From Vibrio variabilis (GTDB lineage: Bacteria > Pseudomonadota > Gammaproteobacteria > Enterobacterales > Vibrionaceae): a stretch of DNA of 64,000 nucleotides. Where the stretch lies: positions 49,801 to 113,800 of the forward strand of contig NZ_JYJK01000047.1 in assembly GCF_003263785.1 (NCBI RefSeq). The letters run 5' to 3'. A program made the translations under genes and the position numbers. The notes below the pieces were generated by a model. The model did not search any database. It saw nothing but the letters and a program-made list of their open reading frames with translations, and was not told the origin of the DNA. This document shows, in pieces, positions 50,629 through 61,372 of this stretch; position 1 is the stretch's first letter; each line of letters opens with the position of its first letter.

Positions 50629-51324
50629 TTACTCTTCTGGGCGCCAACTAAGCGCGCTGGCTACCGTGCCCAGTGCAAGAGTGTCCATTTCTGCTTCTGG
50701 CAAACCCGCTAATGTTTGCAGTGTGATGCTTCCATTGGTTTGCGCCGCCGCGACTTCGACGCTGCCACGACTAAAGCTGTAACCCAGTGGGTTATCAACA
50801 CTCATCATTAGCCCCTCACCATCGTGCACGGAAGCAACGTTAAAATGCGTGCTGTTCAAGCGGATAAAACCTTGTTCTTTTTTGGCGGTTGATAAGCTGA
50901 TGGCTTCCGATTTACGCTCCATCTTGTATTCGCCAACACTCTTACCGGACTCGCTGATTTGGCAAATATACGGGTCATTACCGCCAAATGAGAAACTGCC
51001 AATATCGACGCTGGTGCCACCGCCGCTACACACTAGTGTCCAAGTTTCGCCATTATCAGTACGCGTCACCTCAGCAACCATCTCTCCCTCTTTGGTATTG
51101 ATGGTATTAAACCAAGAACTAGTAGAAGCGCTGCGCGAGTATTTACCGTGGTAGCGACCCGCGATATCGAAGGTACCTTCAGGACCAAAGCCCCAAAAAG
51201 TACCATCGGTTTTAAGCAGTAATTCAGGCTGCTCGGAAACTGCCTGTGACTTTTCCATAGTGACGGTAGAACCACACCCAAATAGCGCACTGGAAATCAT
51301 GAGTACGCAAATAGACTTTTTCAT
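50629..51324 (-). CDS. Putative lipoprotein of unknown function
   Basis: The 231-residue precursor begins MKKSICVLMISSALFGCGST, with a lipobox LFGC that places the mature Cys at residue 17. The Ser after the lipidated GCG suggests outer-membrane sorting rather than inner-membrane retention. The body is beta-rich with no family I recognise. Notable stretches are KTDGTFWGFGPEGTFDIAGR and DPYICQISESGKSVGEYKME, where two Cys (VCSGG and YICQI) could form a disulfide. ATG 51324 was chosen as the start of the signal peptide, 7 codons after the first ATG of the frame. Confidence 0.7.
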   Translation of the reverse strand: MKKSICVLMISSALFGCGSTVTMEKSQAVSEQPELLLKTDGTFWGFGPEGTFDIAGRYHGKYSRSASTSSWFNTINTKEGEMVAEVTRTDNGETWTLVCSGGGTSVDIGSFSFGGNDPYICQISESGKSVGEYKMERKSEAISLSTAKKEQGFIRLNSTHFNVASVHDGEGLMMSVDNPLGYSFSRGSVEVAAAQTNGSITLQTLAGLPEAEMDTLALGTVASALSWRPEE

Positions 51325-51615
51325 TGTTACATCTCTTGTTGTCATTAATCGCTGATGATTTTATCGATAGCGTGGTAATGACAATGTATGAGTGTGTCCA
51401 GATGTTTACTGAGTCACGCTGACCCTAAATTAGTCCTTTTGGTGTCTAATGACTCGCAAGTTTCTCCTTCGTTAATTACTTCGTCTATTCCTTGTTATAT
51501 AAGCGAATTATTCGATTTTTATAGTGATTAACATTTTGATACATTAACTACGTTGTCAATGAGTTGCATAATCTTGAAGCCAAATTTTCGCAACGACAAC
51601 AAACAGGAGAAACAC

Positions 51616-53031
51616 ATGGAAAGTCGTGGAATAGGAGAAAGCCTGAAAATAACTGAGCGTCGTAAGTGGTTGCACAGTGCGCTTAAAACAATGGTCTATG
51701 CCGTGCCCATTCTGGCGGTTGGATTGACAGTGAATAGCTCGGTGTTAATGACAGATGCTGGCTACAGTTATGTCCATCAAAATAACTTAACAGGTGAGTT
51801 GGATGTCTTCACTGAGCCGGGAATTCACTTTCGGATGCCTTTCCTATCGAAGATCACTAAGTACGATCAAGTCATCACGGTGTCTTTCGGTAATAGTATT
51901 GAAGAGAATTTGTACCAGCGGCTTCAAGCGCAAGATCCGGTTCAAGTTCGATTTGCTGACACCTATATAGGGCAGATACCCGTCACGTTTCGATTTAAGC
52001 TCAGTAACGATCCTGAAGCGATGAAGAAAATGCATCGAGAGTTTCGAAATAACAGCAACTTAATTGACGCGCTTCTGGTTAAAAATGCTCGCAACGTAAC
52101 GGTCATTACCGCAACTCAATACACGGGTGAAGAGTTCTTCCAAGGTGGCCTTAACCAGTTCAAATCTAAGCTTGGCGATCAGTTGCGTGAGGGTATTTAC
52201 CTGACAGAGCGTAGGCAGGTTGAAGTGGAAGAGATGGATCTGGCTCCTGTTGGGGTCGATCAATCGAATGCTAATCAATTGCAGAGAACTAAGCAGTTAG
52301 TCTGGAAAACGGTGCCCGTTGCGGACGCTACGGGTCAGCCGATACGTCAAGATAACCCGTTGCAGCAATATGGCATTCAGGTGACTCAAGTGACGATTGG
52401 CGACCCGCAACCGGAAAAACAGCTTGATCAGTTACTTGCCGACAAGAAGCGTTTGGTTGCCGATCGTATTCGTGCCATCCAAGAGCAAGAAACGTCAAAG
52501 GCTCAAGCCGAAACGGAGCAACTGCGTAAAGAGATCCAACGTACACGTGAAGTTCAAGATGCGCAGCGCCAGAAAGAGCTGGCGATCATTTCGCAGCAAA
52601 AAGAAGTTGAAGTTGCTAGACAAATTGCCGAGCGGGAAATCGTAGAAGTTGAGAAAACCAAGCGTCTGGCTGAGGTAGATAAAGAGAAAGAGCTAGCCAT
52701 TGCAGAGGCTAACCTAGCGATTCAAAAAGCCAATGCGCTGTCAGCAGAATTTGAAGCCAAGGCGATTTTAGAAAAGGGTCGCGCAGAAGCTGAGGTACTG
52801 AAAGCGAAATACGCCGCATTGGGAGCCAACCACGAGGTGTATCTGGCTGAGCTAAATCGTGATGTGGCGAACTCGCTGTATAACAACTTAACTAACTTTC
52901 AGGTGCAAATGCCGCAAAACTACATCGGTGGTGGGCAAGATCAAGGTTTGACAACTAATCTTGATGTGATTACCGGTTTTGGCGCTTTGGGGCTAATGAA
53001 CCAGACCAAGCAGTTGGTGCCTGAGCAGTAA
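51616..53031 (+). CDS. SPFH/band-7 domain membrane protein
   Basis: The 471-residue protein has one N-terminal TM segment (about 28-50), then an SPFH domain (about 50-290; GIHFRMPFLSKITKYDQVI). A long charged coiled coil (about 290-420) follows, rich in Glu, Lys, Gln and Ala (VEKTKRLAEVDKEKELAIAE), and the tail is Gly/Gln-rich. The body is periplasmic if the N-in topology of HflK/C-like proteins applies. SPFH proteins assemble into large membrane microdomain cages. ATG 51616 has AGGAG upstream; open codons before it lack a site. No NfeD or FtsH partner is adjacent. The function is unknown. Confidence 0.8.
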   Translation: MESRGIGESLKITERRKWLHSALKTMVYAVPILAVGLTVNSSVLMTDAGYSYVHQNNLTGELDVFTEPGIHFRMPFLSKITKYDQVITVSFGNSIEENLYQRLQAQDPVQVRFADTYIGQIPVTFRFKLSNDPEAMKKMHREFRNNSNLIDALLVKNARNVTVITATQYTGEEFFQGGLNQFKSKLGDQLREGIYLTERRQVEVEEMDLAPVGVDQSNANQLQRTKQLVWKTVPVADATGQPIRQDNPLQQYGIQVTQVTIGDPQPEKQLDQLLADKKRLVADRIRAIQEQETSKAQAETEQLRKEIQRTREVQDAQRQKELAIISQQKEVEVARQIAEREIVEVEKTKRLAEVDKEKELAIAEANLAIQKANALSAEFEAKAILEKGRAEAEVLKAKYAALGANHEVYLAELNRDVANSLYNNLTNFQVQMPQNYIGGGQDQGLTTNLDVITGFGALGLMNQTKQLVPEQ

Positions 53032-53054
53032 ATACAAAAACAGCAACTATAAAA

Positions 53055-53085
53055 AAGGCCGATGAGCAGAGTGCTCATCGGCCTT
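53055..53085. terminator. Bidirectional terminator SPFH gene / frdD
   Basis: AAGGCCGATGAGCA (53055-53068) pairs with TGCTCATCGGCCTT (53072-53085) around GAG, between convergent genes. Confidence 0.88.
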
Positions 53086-53100
53086 ATCTTTACTTGGCGA

Positions 53101-53462
53101 TTAGATCATAAAGATGAAGATAATCGATAGTGCACTGATTAGCGCTGCAAAGAAGTAACAAGCAATTTTACCAACCACACCCGCATGGATCTTAAGATCG
53201 TGCATACCGTGGTGTAGGCGGTGCATGGCATGCCACATTGGCAGTGCTAGGGTAGCGATAATAAATAGCGCGCCGATAATGCTAGTCGCAAAATCTGCCA
53301 CACGCTCATAGTTCATTGCTTCTGGGCTGATAATGCCCATTGGCACTAGGATACCCAGCACAAGTACCGTCACAGGGGTGATCATGGCAAACCATGTACA
53401 CCGGCACCAAACAGTCCCCACCATACAGGTTCGTCAGAGCGTTTTGGGTTTTGATTAATCAC
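53101..53462 (-). CDS. frdD: Fumarate reductase membrane anchor FrdD (one frameshift near 53400)
   Basis: A GTG start at 53462 has AAGGAG 6 nt upstream and reads [20 protein letters not shown]. Adding one base to GGTGTACATGG near 53400 joins it to [20 protein letters not shown] and the rest, giving about 120 residues with three TM segments. FrdD with FrdC anchors FrdAB and forms the quinol site. The gene is the last of frdABCD, with a 10-bp gap after frdC. Confidence 0.88.
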
Positions 53463-53472
53463 GATTCACTCC

Positions 53473-53856
53473 TTATACAATGATGAGAACAACTAGTGAG
53501 ATAGCTGCAACCGCCGCCCACTGAGCAAGAACAATGGTCTTCTTCTCGACTGGCTTGCCTTTCAGTTTGATTGGCATAACCTGTGGCATCATGCTGAAGA
53601 AGGTTTGCGCGTGGAACAGGCTTCCTGCAAGCGCCACGATGTTGATCGCGATAACAATTGGGTTAGCCATAAAGTCTAACCAGCCTTGCCAAGCTTCTGG
53701 GCCTTTCACTAGCGAACCTAAACCAAAGGTCAGGAAGATGGTGAATAGAATTAGCGGCAGTACTGTTGCTTCGCGTAGCATGTAGAAGCGATAAAATGGG
53801 TGTTCTTTCCACCAAGTTCGCTTCATTTCACGAACATAAGGTTTTCTGTTACTCAT
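53473..53856 (-). CDS. frdC: Fumarate reductase membrane anchor FrdC
   Basis: The 127-residue protein has three TM segments and the FrdC opening SNRKPYVREMKRTWWKEHPF. It binds menaquinol with FrdD. It begins one base after the frdB stop region, with GGAGG upstream in the frdB end. Confidence 0.94.
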   Translation of the reverse strand: MSNRKPYVREMKRTWWKEHPFYRFYMLREATVLPLILFTIFLTFGLGSLVKGPEAWQGWLDFMANPIVIAINIVALAGSLFHAQTFFSMMPQVMPIKLKGKPVEKKTIVLAQWAAVAAISLVVLIIV

Positions 53857-53857
53857 T

Positions 53858-54597
53858 TTATGCCTCCTGTGGTTTTAGCATGGCAATAACGAAGTCTTGT
53901 GAAGACGCCACTTTGCCTTGGTTTACCGCTGCTGCTGGGTCAACGTTCTTCGGACACACTTCAGAACAGTAGCCCACAAACGTACAGCCCCAAGCACCAT
54001 TCTCGCCGTTGATCATTTTCATACGTTCAGCCGCACCGTTGTCACGCTATCGAGGTTATAACGATGCGCCAGTGTCAGTGCAGCAGGACCGATGAACTCA
54101 GGGTTTAGACCAAACTGAGGACATGCCGCGTAGCAAAGACCACAGTTGATACACCCAGCAAATTGCTTGTATTTCGCCATTTGCTCAGGTGTTTGGATGT
54201 TAGTACCATCTTCTGGCTTACGGTCGTTACCAATGATGTATGGCTTGATGGCTTCTAGGCGCTCGATAAACGGCGTCATGTCGACTATCAAGTCTTTCTC
54301 GATTGGGAAGTTCGCAAGAGGCTCAATCTTCAGACCATTTTGATGATCACGAAGGAAGCTCTTACACGCCAGTTTTGGCACGCCGTTCACCATGATGCCG
54401 CAAGAGCCACAAATCGCCATACGACAAGACCAGCGGTAAGACAGATCTTTGTCTAGGTGGTCTTTGATGTAACCAATCGCATCGAGCACAGACATGGTCT
54501 CATCGAACGGTACTTCGAAGGTTTGGAAATACGGTTCTGCGTCTTTCTCTGGGTCGTAACGCAGGATTTCCACTTTCTGAATACGGTTTGCTGACAT
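53858..54597 (-). CDS. frdB: Fumarate reductase iron-sulfur subunit FrdB (one frameshift near 54046)
   Basis: About 246 residues, restored by one base at TAGCGTGAC near 54046. Cysteines for the [2Fe-2S] cluster are in [11 protein letters not shown] and LACKS. The [4Fe-4S] cluster is in [12 protein letters not shown] and the [3Fe-4S] cluster in the second frame ([12 protein letters not shown]). The break lies between the latter two. It passes electrons from quinol to FrdA. Its ATG overlaps the frdA stop by one base (TAATG). Confidence 0.93.
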
Positions 54598-56420
54598 TAT
54601 GCTTGCTCCTCCGCATTTTGATCTTTGTTGGCTTGCTTCGCTGCTTCTTCTGCCGCCGCTTTTTCAGCCGCTTCACCGTATAGACGCGCTTTAGGCTGCG
54701 ACTTAGTGATGGTAACGTTGCTGTAGTCAATGCTTGGTGCACTGTCTTCGTTAAAGAAGGCTAGCGAGTGTTTTAGGTAGTTCTCATCATCACGCTCAGT
54801 ACAACCATCATCTAGACGTTGGTGTGCACCACGAGACTCTTTACGCAAGATTGCAGAGTGAACCATAGCTTCAGCGACTTCTAGGCCGTAACCCACTTCG
54901 ATGGCGTACAACAGGTCTGTGTTGAACACTTTGCCTTTGTCTTTGATGCTGATTTTCTTATAGCGCTGTTTTAGCTCGGCAATCTTCTCAAGCGTCGCTT
55001 GCATCAGATCTTCTTGGCGGTAGATACCACAGCCCGCTTCCATGGTGTGACCCATTTCAGTACGGATTTCTGCCCAGTTTTCATCGCCTTCTTGATTCAT
55101 TAGCGCAGCAATGCGTGCTTCTACGGCCTTCACTTGCTCTTCAATAGCGCTGTCATCCCAGCCCTTGAACGCTTTAGCGCGCTCAACCGCTTGCTCACCG
55201 GCAACACGGCCGAAGACCACAAACTCAGCGAGAGAGTTAGAACCTAGACGGTTCGCACCGTGAAGACCAACGGACGCACACTCACCCACAGCGAATAGAC
55301 CTTGGATACGAGTTTCACAAGTCCCACTGGTTTCAATACCACCCATGGTGTAGTGCACGGTTGGACGAATTGGGATTGGCTCTTTTGCAGGGTCAACGTT
55401 GACGTACGCTTTTGCAAGCTCACAGATAAACGGTAGACGCTCTTGCAGGTACTCTTCACCAAGATGGCGAAGGTCAAGGTGAACCACATCACCCAGTGGG
55501 TGCTTGATGGTGTTGCCTTTTTGCTGCTCATGCCAGAATGCTTGAGACACTTTGTCACGAGGACCAAGTTCCATGTATTTGTTTTTCGGCTCACCAACCG
55601 GTGTTTCAGGACCCATGCCATAGTCTTGTAGGTAACGGTAGCCGTTCTTGTTGACGATGATACCGCCTTCACCACGACAACCTTCGGTCATCAGAATGCC
55701 GGTACCAGGCAGACCTGTTGGGTGGTACTGAACAAACTCCATATCACGCAGTGGAACGCCGTGACGATATGCCATCGCCATGCCGTCGCCAGTCACGATG
55801 CCGCCGTTAGTATTACAGTGATAAACTCGACCTGCGCCGCCGGTTGCTAGGACAACGGATTTTGCCTTGATAGTGACCAGTTCACCTTCAGACATATGAA
55901 TTGCAATCAGGCCCTGAACCTCACCTTCAACCACAAGTAGGTCAACCACAAAGTACTCATCAAATCGTTTGATTTGATCGTACTTCATCGACGTTTGGAA
56001 CAGAGTATGTAGCATGTGGAAGCCGGTTTTATCCGCCGCAAACCATGTGCGTTCTACCTTCATACCACCGAAACGACGGACGTTCACTTCACCGTTTTCT
56101 TTACGGCTCCATGGACAACCCCATTGCTCCATCTGGATCATTTCACGTGTGGCATTTTCAACGAAATATTCAACAACATCCTGTTCACAAAGCCAGTCAC
56201 CACCGCCAACGGTATCGTTGAAGTGGTTATCTAGGCTATCTTCATCCTTAATTACAGCCGCAGAACCACCTTCAGCTGCCACGGTATGTGAACGCATAGG
56301 GTAGACTTTAGAGATCAGAGCTACTTCCATTTCTGGGTTAGCTTCTGCTGCTGCAATGGCAGTACGAAGACCAGCGCCGCCTGCGCCGATGACTGCGATA
56401 TCTGTGGTAATTGTTTTCAC
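54597..56420 (-). CDS. frdA: Fumarate reductase flavoprotein subunit FrdA
   Basis: The 607-residue catalytic subunit has the FAD-binding [15 protein letters not shown], the His that holds FAD covalently in [14 protein letters not shown], and catalytic-site sequences [15 protein letters not shown] and [15 protein letters not shown]. It reduces fumarate to succinate in anaerobic respiration. The Ala/Glu-rich C-terminal tail is longer than the E. coli end. It starts the frdABCD operon, whose upstream region contains a CRP/FNR-like box. Confidence 0.97.
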   Translation of the reverse strand: MKTITTDIAVIGAGGAGLRTAIAAAEANPEMEVALISKVYPMRSHTVAAEGGSAAVIKDEDSLDNHFNDTVGGGDWLCEQDVVEYFVENATREMIQMEQWGCPWSRKENGEVNVRRFGGMKVERTWFAADKTGFHMLHTLFQTSMKYDQIKRFDEYFVVDLLVVEGEVQGLIAIHMSEGELVTIKAKSVVLATGGAGRVYHCNTNGGIVTGDGMAMAYRHGVPLRDMEFVQYHPTGLPGTGILMTEGCRGEGGIIVNKNGYRYLQDYGMGPETPVGEPKNKYMELGPRDKVSQAFWHEQQKGNTIKHPLGDVVHLDLRHLGEEYLQERLPFICELAKAYVNVDPAKEPIPIRPTVHYTMGGIETSGTCETRIQGLFAVGECASVGLHGANRLGSNSLAEFVVFGRVAGEQAVERAKAFKGWDDSAIEEQVKAVEARIAALMNQEGDENWAEIRTEMGHTMEAGCGIYRQEDLMQATLEKIAELKQRYKKISIKDKGKVFNTDLLYAIEVGYGLEVAEAMVHSAILRKESRGAHQRLDDGCTERDDENYLKHSLAFFNEDSAPSIDYSNVTITKSQPKARLYGEAAEKAAAEEAAKQANKDQNAEEQA

Positions 56421-56587
56421 AGTTATCCTCCAGTGTGTGAGAGCGAGTTTTGCTCGCGAGTTATAGTTAAAGGCTTGAAAGCTTTTTTATTAAGGCAATC
56501 AGTTTAGATAAGCGACGTGGCAAAAAAATTGACTGAGTTAGGTTTTTGCTCCGGTAATGCATGACGAGGCATAGTATTTCTATGATG

Positions 56588-56603
56588 TGTGATTAATATC
56601 ACT
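56588..56603. promoter_or_regulatory. CRP/FNR-like palindromic site between frdA and epmA
   Basis: TGTGA-TTAATA-TCACT (56588-56603) matches the CRP consensus except at the last base. The inner TGAT-TAAT-ATCA (56590-56601) matches the FNR core TTGAT-N4-ATCAA at every inner position. It is 167 bp upstream of frdA and 53 bp upstream of epmA. FNR activation of frd is established in E. coli. Confidence 0.6.
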
Positions 56604-56655
56604 TGTGATTGAGAACTTTTGAGTCCGCACTTACAATAATTAATAACATTAACTA

Positions 56656-57642
56656 ATGAGTTTGATAATGATTACCAACCAGTGGCAGCCCACAGCATCT
56701 ATAGCGTTACTCAAAAAGCGCGCCGAGCTGATTCAGTCAATTCGCAGCTTCTTTATGACAAGAGAGGTAATGGAAGTCGACACACCGGCGATGAGTCATG
56801 CCACGGTGACCGATGTGCATTTACATACCTTTAAGACGGAATTTGTCGGCCCTGGTTATGCCGATGGTCGCCAGCTTTATTTTATGACCAGTCCTGAGTT
56901 TCATATGAAGCGACTGCTTGCGGCTGGAAGTGGGTCTATCTATCAGATAAACAAAGCATTTCGTAATGAAGAGAGCGGTCGTTATCACAACCCAGAGTTC
57001 ACCATGCTTGAGTGGTATCGTGTTGGGTTTGATCACCATCAGTTGATGGATGAGATGGACGAGTTACTGACGATGGTACTTGGTTGCGGCCATGCTGAGC
57101 GCATGACTTATCAGCAGGCGTTTATCACGCACCTTGGCGTTTGTCCTTTAAGTGCAGAGATGTCTGCGTTACGAGAAGCTGCAGCACCACTAGGCTTGAG
57201 TGATATTGCTGATAAAGAACAAGATCGCGATACGCTATTACAGCTGCTGTTTAGTATGGGTGTTGAGACTCAAATCGGCAAAGACGCACCTGCCTTTGTT
57301 TACGATTTTCCAGCTTCACAGGCCGCGCTTGCTAAAGTGAATCCTGAAGATGAGCGCGTTGCTGATCGCTTTGAAGTCTATTTCAAAGGCATTGAACTGG
57401 CGAACGGGTTCCATGAGCTGGACAACCCGGAAGAGCAATTAGCGCGCTTTGAAGAAGATAATCAAAAGCGGTTGCAAATGGGTCTTACACCTCAGCCGAT
57501 TGATCATCATTTGATCGAGGCGTTAAGAGCAGGTCTACCCGCTTGCGCTGGCGTCGCGCTGGGAATCGACAGACTCATTATGCTCGCGCTGGGCGCAACT
57601 CATATCGATGAGGTTGTCGCTTTTCCGTTCCCTGTAGCCTAG
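56656..57642 (+). CDS. epmA: EF-P beta-lysyltransferase EpmA (GenX/PoxA)
   Basis: This paralogue of the class II lysyl-tRNA synthetase catalytic core, 328 residues and lacking the anticodon-binding domain, attaches beta-lysine to EF-P Lys34. Motif 2 is [20 protein letters not shown] and motif 3 is [12 protein letters not shown]. The usual start region reads [23 protein letters not shown] 56656 is annotated; ATG 56668 is equally possible since neither has a strong Shine-Dalgarno. It diverges from frdA, as in E. coli, and overlaps the end of the convergent EamA gene by 4 bp. Confidence 0.95.
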   Translation: MSLIMITNQWQPTASIALLKKRAELIQSIRSFFMTREVMEVDTPAMSHATVTDVHLHTFKTEFVGPGYADGRQLYFMTSPEFHMKRLLAAGSGSIYQINKAFRNEESGRYHNPEFTMLEWYRVGFDHHQLMDEMDELLTMVLGCGHAERMTYQQAFITHLGVCPLSAEMSALREAAAPLGLSDIADKEQDRDTLLQLLFSMGVETQIGKDAPAFVYDFPASQAALAKVNPEDERVADRFEVYFKGIELANGFHELDNPEEQLARFEEDNQKRLQMGLTPQPIDHHLIEALRAGLPACAGVALGIDRLIMLALGATHIDEVVAFPFPVA

Positions 57643-58535
57643 CTCACCAAAATACTGGTGCCGATGACGGCAAACACGGCACCAAGCCAAGCGTACTTAT
57701 TGGGTCTTTGCTTGGTGTAAATCCACAGTAGCGGCAAAACCATAATCGGCGTGGTTGATGAGAGTAGCGCGACCATGCCTACATTGCCTGTCTGCAGCGC
57801 AAACAGAATCAACGTCATACCGACTGCCATGGCGAGAAAGCCATTGAGCGCGGTAATTCCAAAAATAGACCAATTAATAGGGTTCAAACTCTTGGCGTGC
57901 TTAGCGCCAGTAAATAAGAACAGACTGTGGGCAACAAATGCGGTGATCATACGAATAGCAGAGGCAGCCACAGGGTCGATGCTGGTTTGCATCACAGGCT
58001 TAGCAATAATACCGCCTAGTGCCTGACACAGCGCAGCGGTGATCCCCAAACCCACCCCAAACCAAACATTACCTTTGATGGTTTCAAGCTCACTCGTTTT
58101 ACTGTTGTTTGAGCCTCTACGCCCAAAGAAAATGGCGGTAGCAACACCCGAAAAAACTAAAGCTGAACCTACAAGCTCAATGGGTGACATGGTCTCTGAG
58201 AAAAGAAAATAACCGAGTACGGCAGAGAATACCGCGTGACAAGAGAACAGCAATCCTGCCTGTCTTGGCCCCATTCGATTCAAGCATGCGAACAGCGCTG
58301 TATCCCCGATAAAGATACCGATTAAACCCGAGAACATCATTGGCGTGATATGCACGGACTCAACGCTTGCCCAACCACCAGTGATGGCCGCCATTGAAGA
58401 AAGCATCAAGGCGGTACAGCCCATTCTCCATCGGCTATAAGAAAATGAGCCCAAATGTTTGGCTGGCTTAACCGAGATAATGCTTGAAACTGCCCACAAA
58501 AAGGCAGCGATCAGTGCCAGCCATTCAAATCCCAT
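57639..58535 (-). CDS. EamA/DMT family permease
   Basis: The 298-residue protein has ten TM segments in two EamA repeats. The first begins [20 protein letters not shown] and the second is after a charged linker [18 protein letters not shown]. Members export amino acids, nucleosides or other metabolites; no specificity can be read here. It lies on the minus strand between epmA and the DASS transporter. Confidence 0.85.
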   Translation of the reverse strand: MGFEWLALIAAFLWAVSSIISVKPAKHLGSFSYSRWRMGCTALMLSSMAAITGGWASVESVHITPMMFSGLIGIFIGDTALFACLNRMGPRQAGLLFSCHAVFSAVLGYFLFSETMSPIELVGSALVFSGVATAIFFGRRGSNNSKTSELETIKGNVWFGVGLGITAALCQALGGIIAKPVMQTSIDPVAASAIRMITAFVAHSLFLFTGAKHAKSLNPINWSIFGITALNGFLAMAVGMTLILFALQTGNVGMVALLSSTTPIMVLPLLWIYTKQRPNKYAWLGAVFAVIGTSILVS

Positions 58536-58634
58536 TGCTATCCCTAGTCCTTGCTCGGTGCTGCGATGCGAGCACCATTGATTATTCGATGATTTAACTA
58601 GGTTTTACTATGAGGTCTTGGAAAGTGCAATGGA

Positions 58635-58660
58635 AATCCTCTCACCTTGGCAAGAGGATT
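58635..58660 (-). terminator. Hairpin after the DASS gene
   Basis: AATCCTCT (58635-58642) pairs with AGAGGATT (58653-58660). It lies just past the stop of the DASS transporter, but there is no long T-tract. Confidence 0.45.
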
Positions 58661-58672
58661 CCACTTCGGGGG

Positions 58673-60087
58673 CTAGGTAAAGATCAGCATCGCCGCGTAG
58701 ACGATGATTAGGCCAATAATACCGATGATAAGACCGGTTTTTGCCATGTCTTTGCTCTCAATAAGCCCTGTAGAGTAGGCCAATGAATTGGGCGGCGTAG
58801 AGACGGGCAGAATCATACCGAGAGAGGCTGAAAACGCGACGACAACCAACAGGCCTTGTAAGCCACCTATGGCGGCCAAACTCTCCATAGAGGCACCAAT
58901 AGCGGCGGCAATGGGCATGAGTAGGTTAGCGGTTGCGGTATTGGACATAAAGTTAGCCATTAACCAACAGACAATCGACAGAGTAATCACCACTGCGACC
59001 GGTGACAAAGACTCGTAGTCAATGGCATGAGCAAGCGCTTCGGCGAGCCCAGTTTTATCAAGACCGATACCAATGGCGATACCACCGGCAACCAGCCACA
59101 ACACATCCCAGTTGATCAGTTTGAGCTCTTCTTTACCCATGATGCCGGTTAAGGTGAACACGGCAAGTGGGATGATTGAGACCACGTAGGTGTTCATGCC
59201 GTGCAATTTGGTGGTCATCCACAACAAGATGGTCGCTGCGAAAGTGGCATACACCACCATAGCACGCCAGTTGCGCTGGAATTTCCCCTCAAGCTTGAGC
59301 ACCATTTTGTCTTCTGAAGAAGGGAAGAGCTTTTGCAGCAGAAACCAAGCGATGGTGAGCTGAATAATCACAAAAGGTAGACCCATCATCATCCACTGCA
59401 GGAAGTCGATGCTGTTCTCACCGGTTAGGTATTGCAGAGCAATGGCATTGGGAGGGGTACCAATAGGAGTTGCGATACCACCCGTATTGGCAGCGATAGG
59501 AATACATAGCACTAAGCTTTAATGCCTAAGTCTCCCTTTGGCGCTGATGCCACAATGGGACCAAGTAGCGCCAGCATCATCACTGTGGTGGCGGTATTGG
59601 ACATGAACATGGAGAACACAGCGGTAATCAACATCAGGCCAAGCATGATAAAGCGAGGTTGGTTGCCAAAAGGGCGCAGCAGGACTCGAGCTAGGTTGTT
59701 ATCAAGCTCATACTTGGAAGCGGCAATCGCCAGTGCAAATCCGCCCATAAATAGAATGATGATCGGCGAAGAAAAGGCGCTGAAGATGTCGGTATACACT
59801 AAGAGCTCACCGATATCATGGCCTGCTGGTGGGGTACGGAACAGATGCAACCCTTTGTCTGAAATCATTACCAGTTCAAGGGCGATAATTAATATCGATG
59901 TCGCAAAGACAGGTACGGGCTCTAGCACCCAAAGTAAGGCGGCGAGCAGGAAAATGGCCAACAAACGGTGTTGGATCAGCGTGAGATCGTCGATGGGTAT
60001 CCAATCAATTGGCATCATCAAGACGCCAAAGGGCACTAAAAAGCAGATAAGTAGCCTAATTAGTGTCCCGCTATTCATTTTTGGCAT
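58673..60087 (-). CDS. DASS/SLC13 family Na+-coupled dicarboxylate transporter (one frameshift near 59518)
   Basis: The first frame (MPKMNSGTLIRLLICFLVPF to GDLGIKA) and the second (LCIPIAANTGGIATPIGTPP, the SLC13 signature) join into about 471 residues after one base is added at AAAGCTTAG near 59518. Conserved SNT-type motifs SNTATTVMM and later SNTATANLL mark the two Na+-binding repeats. It probably imports C4-dicarboxylates such as succinate or malate. The break lies directly in front of the SLC13 signature. Confidence 0.85.
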
Positions 60088-60268
60088 GGGGCGGCACCTG
60101 GGTTAAAAGTGAGACTGCCGCATAGGTTAAAATATAAACGCCGTTCGGTCTTGGACAGGCGTTAAAGTTTTGAAAAGTCGAGGGAAGATTTGGAACGTGT
60201 TTTGTTTTGCGTCAAGAATCAATGCGGTAATCATGAAGTGATGCTGCTGGTGGATGTGCTATAGGCAA

Positions 60269-60293
60269 TAAAAAACGGCGCCATGGCGCCGTT
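60269..60293 (-). terminator. Terminator after psd
   Basis: AACGGCGCCATGGCGCCGTT (60274-60293) is a perfect palindrome. The A-run before it becomes a T-tract for the minus-strand psd transcript. Confidence 0.85.
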
Positions 60294-60338
60294 CTCAATC
60301 ATTAAGCTTACTAAGTTGATTAGCTATTAAGAGTCGGT

Positions 60339-61222
60339 TTAAGTCTCAGAAGCTTCAGTTTCAAGGCCTAGGGCATGCGCGAAAGGCGTACCCATTACCG
60401 TTGGTGCATTGTTTTCCATGCTGTCATCGAATCGAATGCTGTCTTTAGCAAACAGGTTGATAACCGTTGAACCTAGCTTAAAGCGGCCCATCTCTTCACC
60501 CTTCTTAAGGATGATAGCCTTATCGCCTTCTGCAGGGTAATCCCAAGTGTATACAGTGTTACCACGTGGTGGTGTCACCGTATCTGCCCATACGAGCTCT
60601 ATAGCACCAACAATGGTGGCGCCTACAAGCACTTGTGCCATAGGACCAAACTCGGTATCGAAGATACAAACCACACGCTCGTTACGTGCGAATAGGTTGG
60701 GAACATTCTCCGCCGTCAGTGGGTTTACAGAGAATAGGTCACCCGGTACGTAAATCATCTGACGCAGCGTACCATCACATGGCATGTGAACACGGTGGTA
60801 GTCACGTGGTGATAGGTACAAAGTCGCAAACTCACCTTCAGCAAACTCGGCTGCAAGCTCTGGGCTACCACCTAGTAGTTCTTGAGCGGTGTAGTCATGG
60901 TTTTTCGCTTGGATAAGCTTACCGTCGGTGATAGGGCCAAATTGGCTAACACACGCATCCGCTGGGTGAGCGATAACCGACTTACCTTCGGCGATAGGGC
61001 GCATTCCCGGCTTTAATTCGCGAACGAAAAACTCGTTAAACGTTTTGAAGTGTTTTGGATCGCTGTGCAGCGCTTCGTCCATGTTGACGTTATATTGCTT
61101 GATAAACCAACGAATGATCGCTGTTGTCAGACCGCCTGCTTTTGCTGATGCCAGTTTACCTACTAGCGTGTTAAGCCGTGTTGAGGTATCCAGTATTGCA
61201 GTCCAACTTTAATCTTATCCAT
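60339..61222 (-). CDS. psd: Phosphatidylserine decarboxylase proenzyme (one frameshift near 61165)
   Basis: Psd converts phosphatidylserine to phosphatidylethanolamine at the inner membrane. The N-terminal [19 protein letters not shown] joins [16 protein letters not shown] after one base is added at CACGCTAGT near 61165, giving about 294 residues. The self-cleavage motif LGST is present in [11 protein letters not shown], where the Ser becomes the pyruvoyl group. The conserved HMPCDG and [20 protein letters not shown] are also seen. It lies beside rsgA, the same neighbour as in E. coli. Confidence 0.92.
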
Positions 61223-61372
61223 TGTCTAAAATTCCAACGTTAATTGATTGATATTACTTCAGGGCGCGAGATACTAATGGAAATCGCTTCAAATGTCAGC
61301 AAATTGTGACAAGCAGACGGACAGACTGTTAAACCCGTCCGACTCTCTCAGAATGACAGAACGTTCTAAGAA

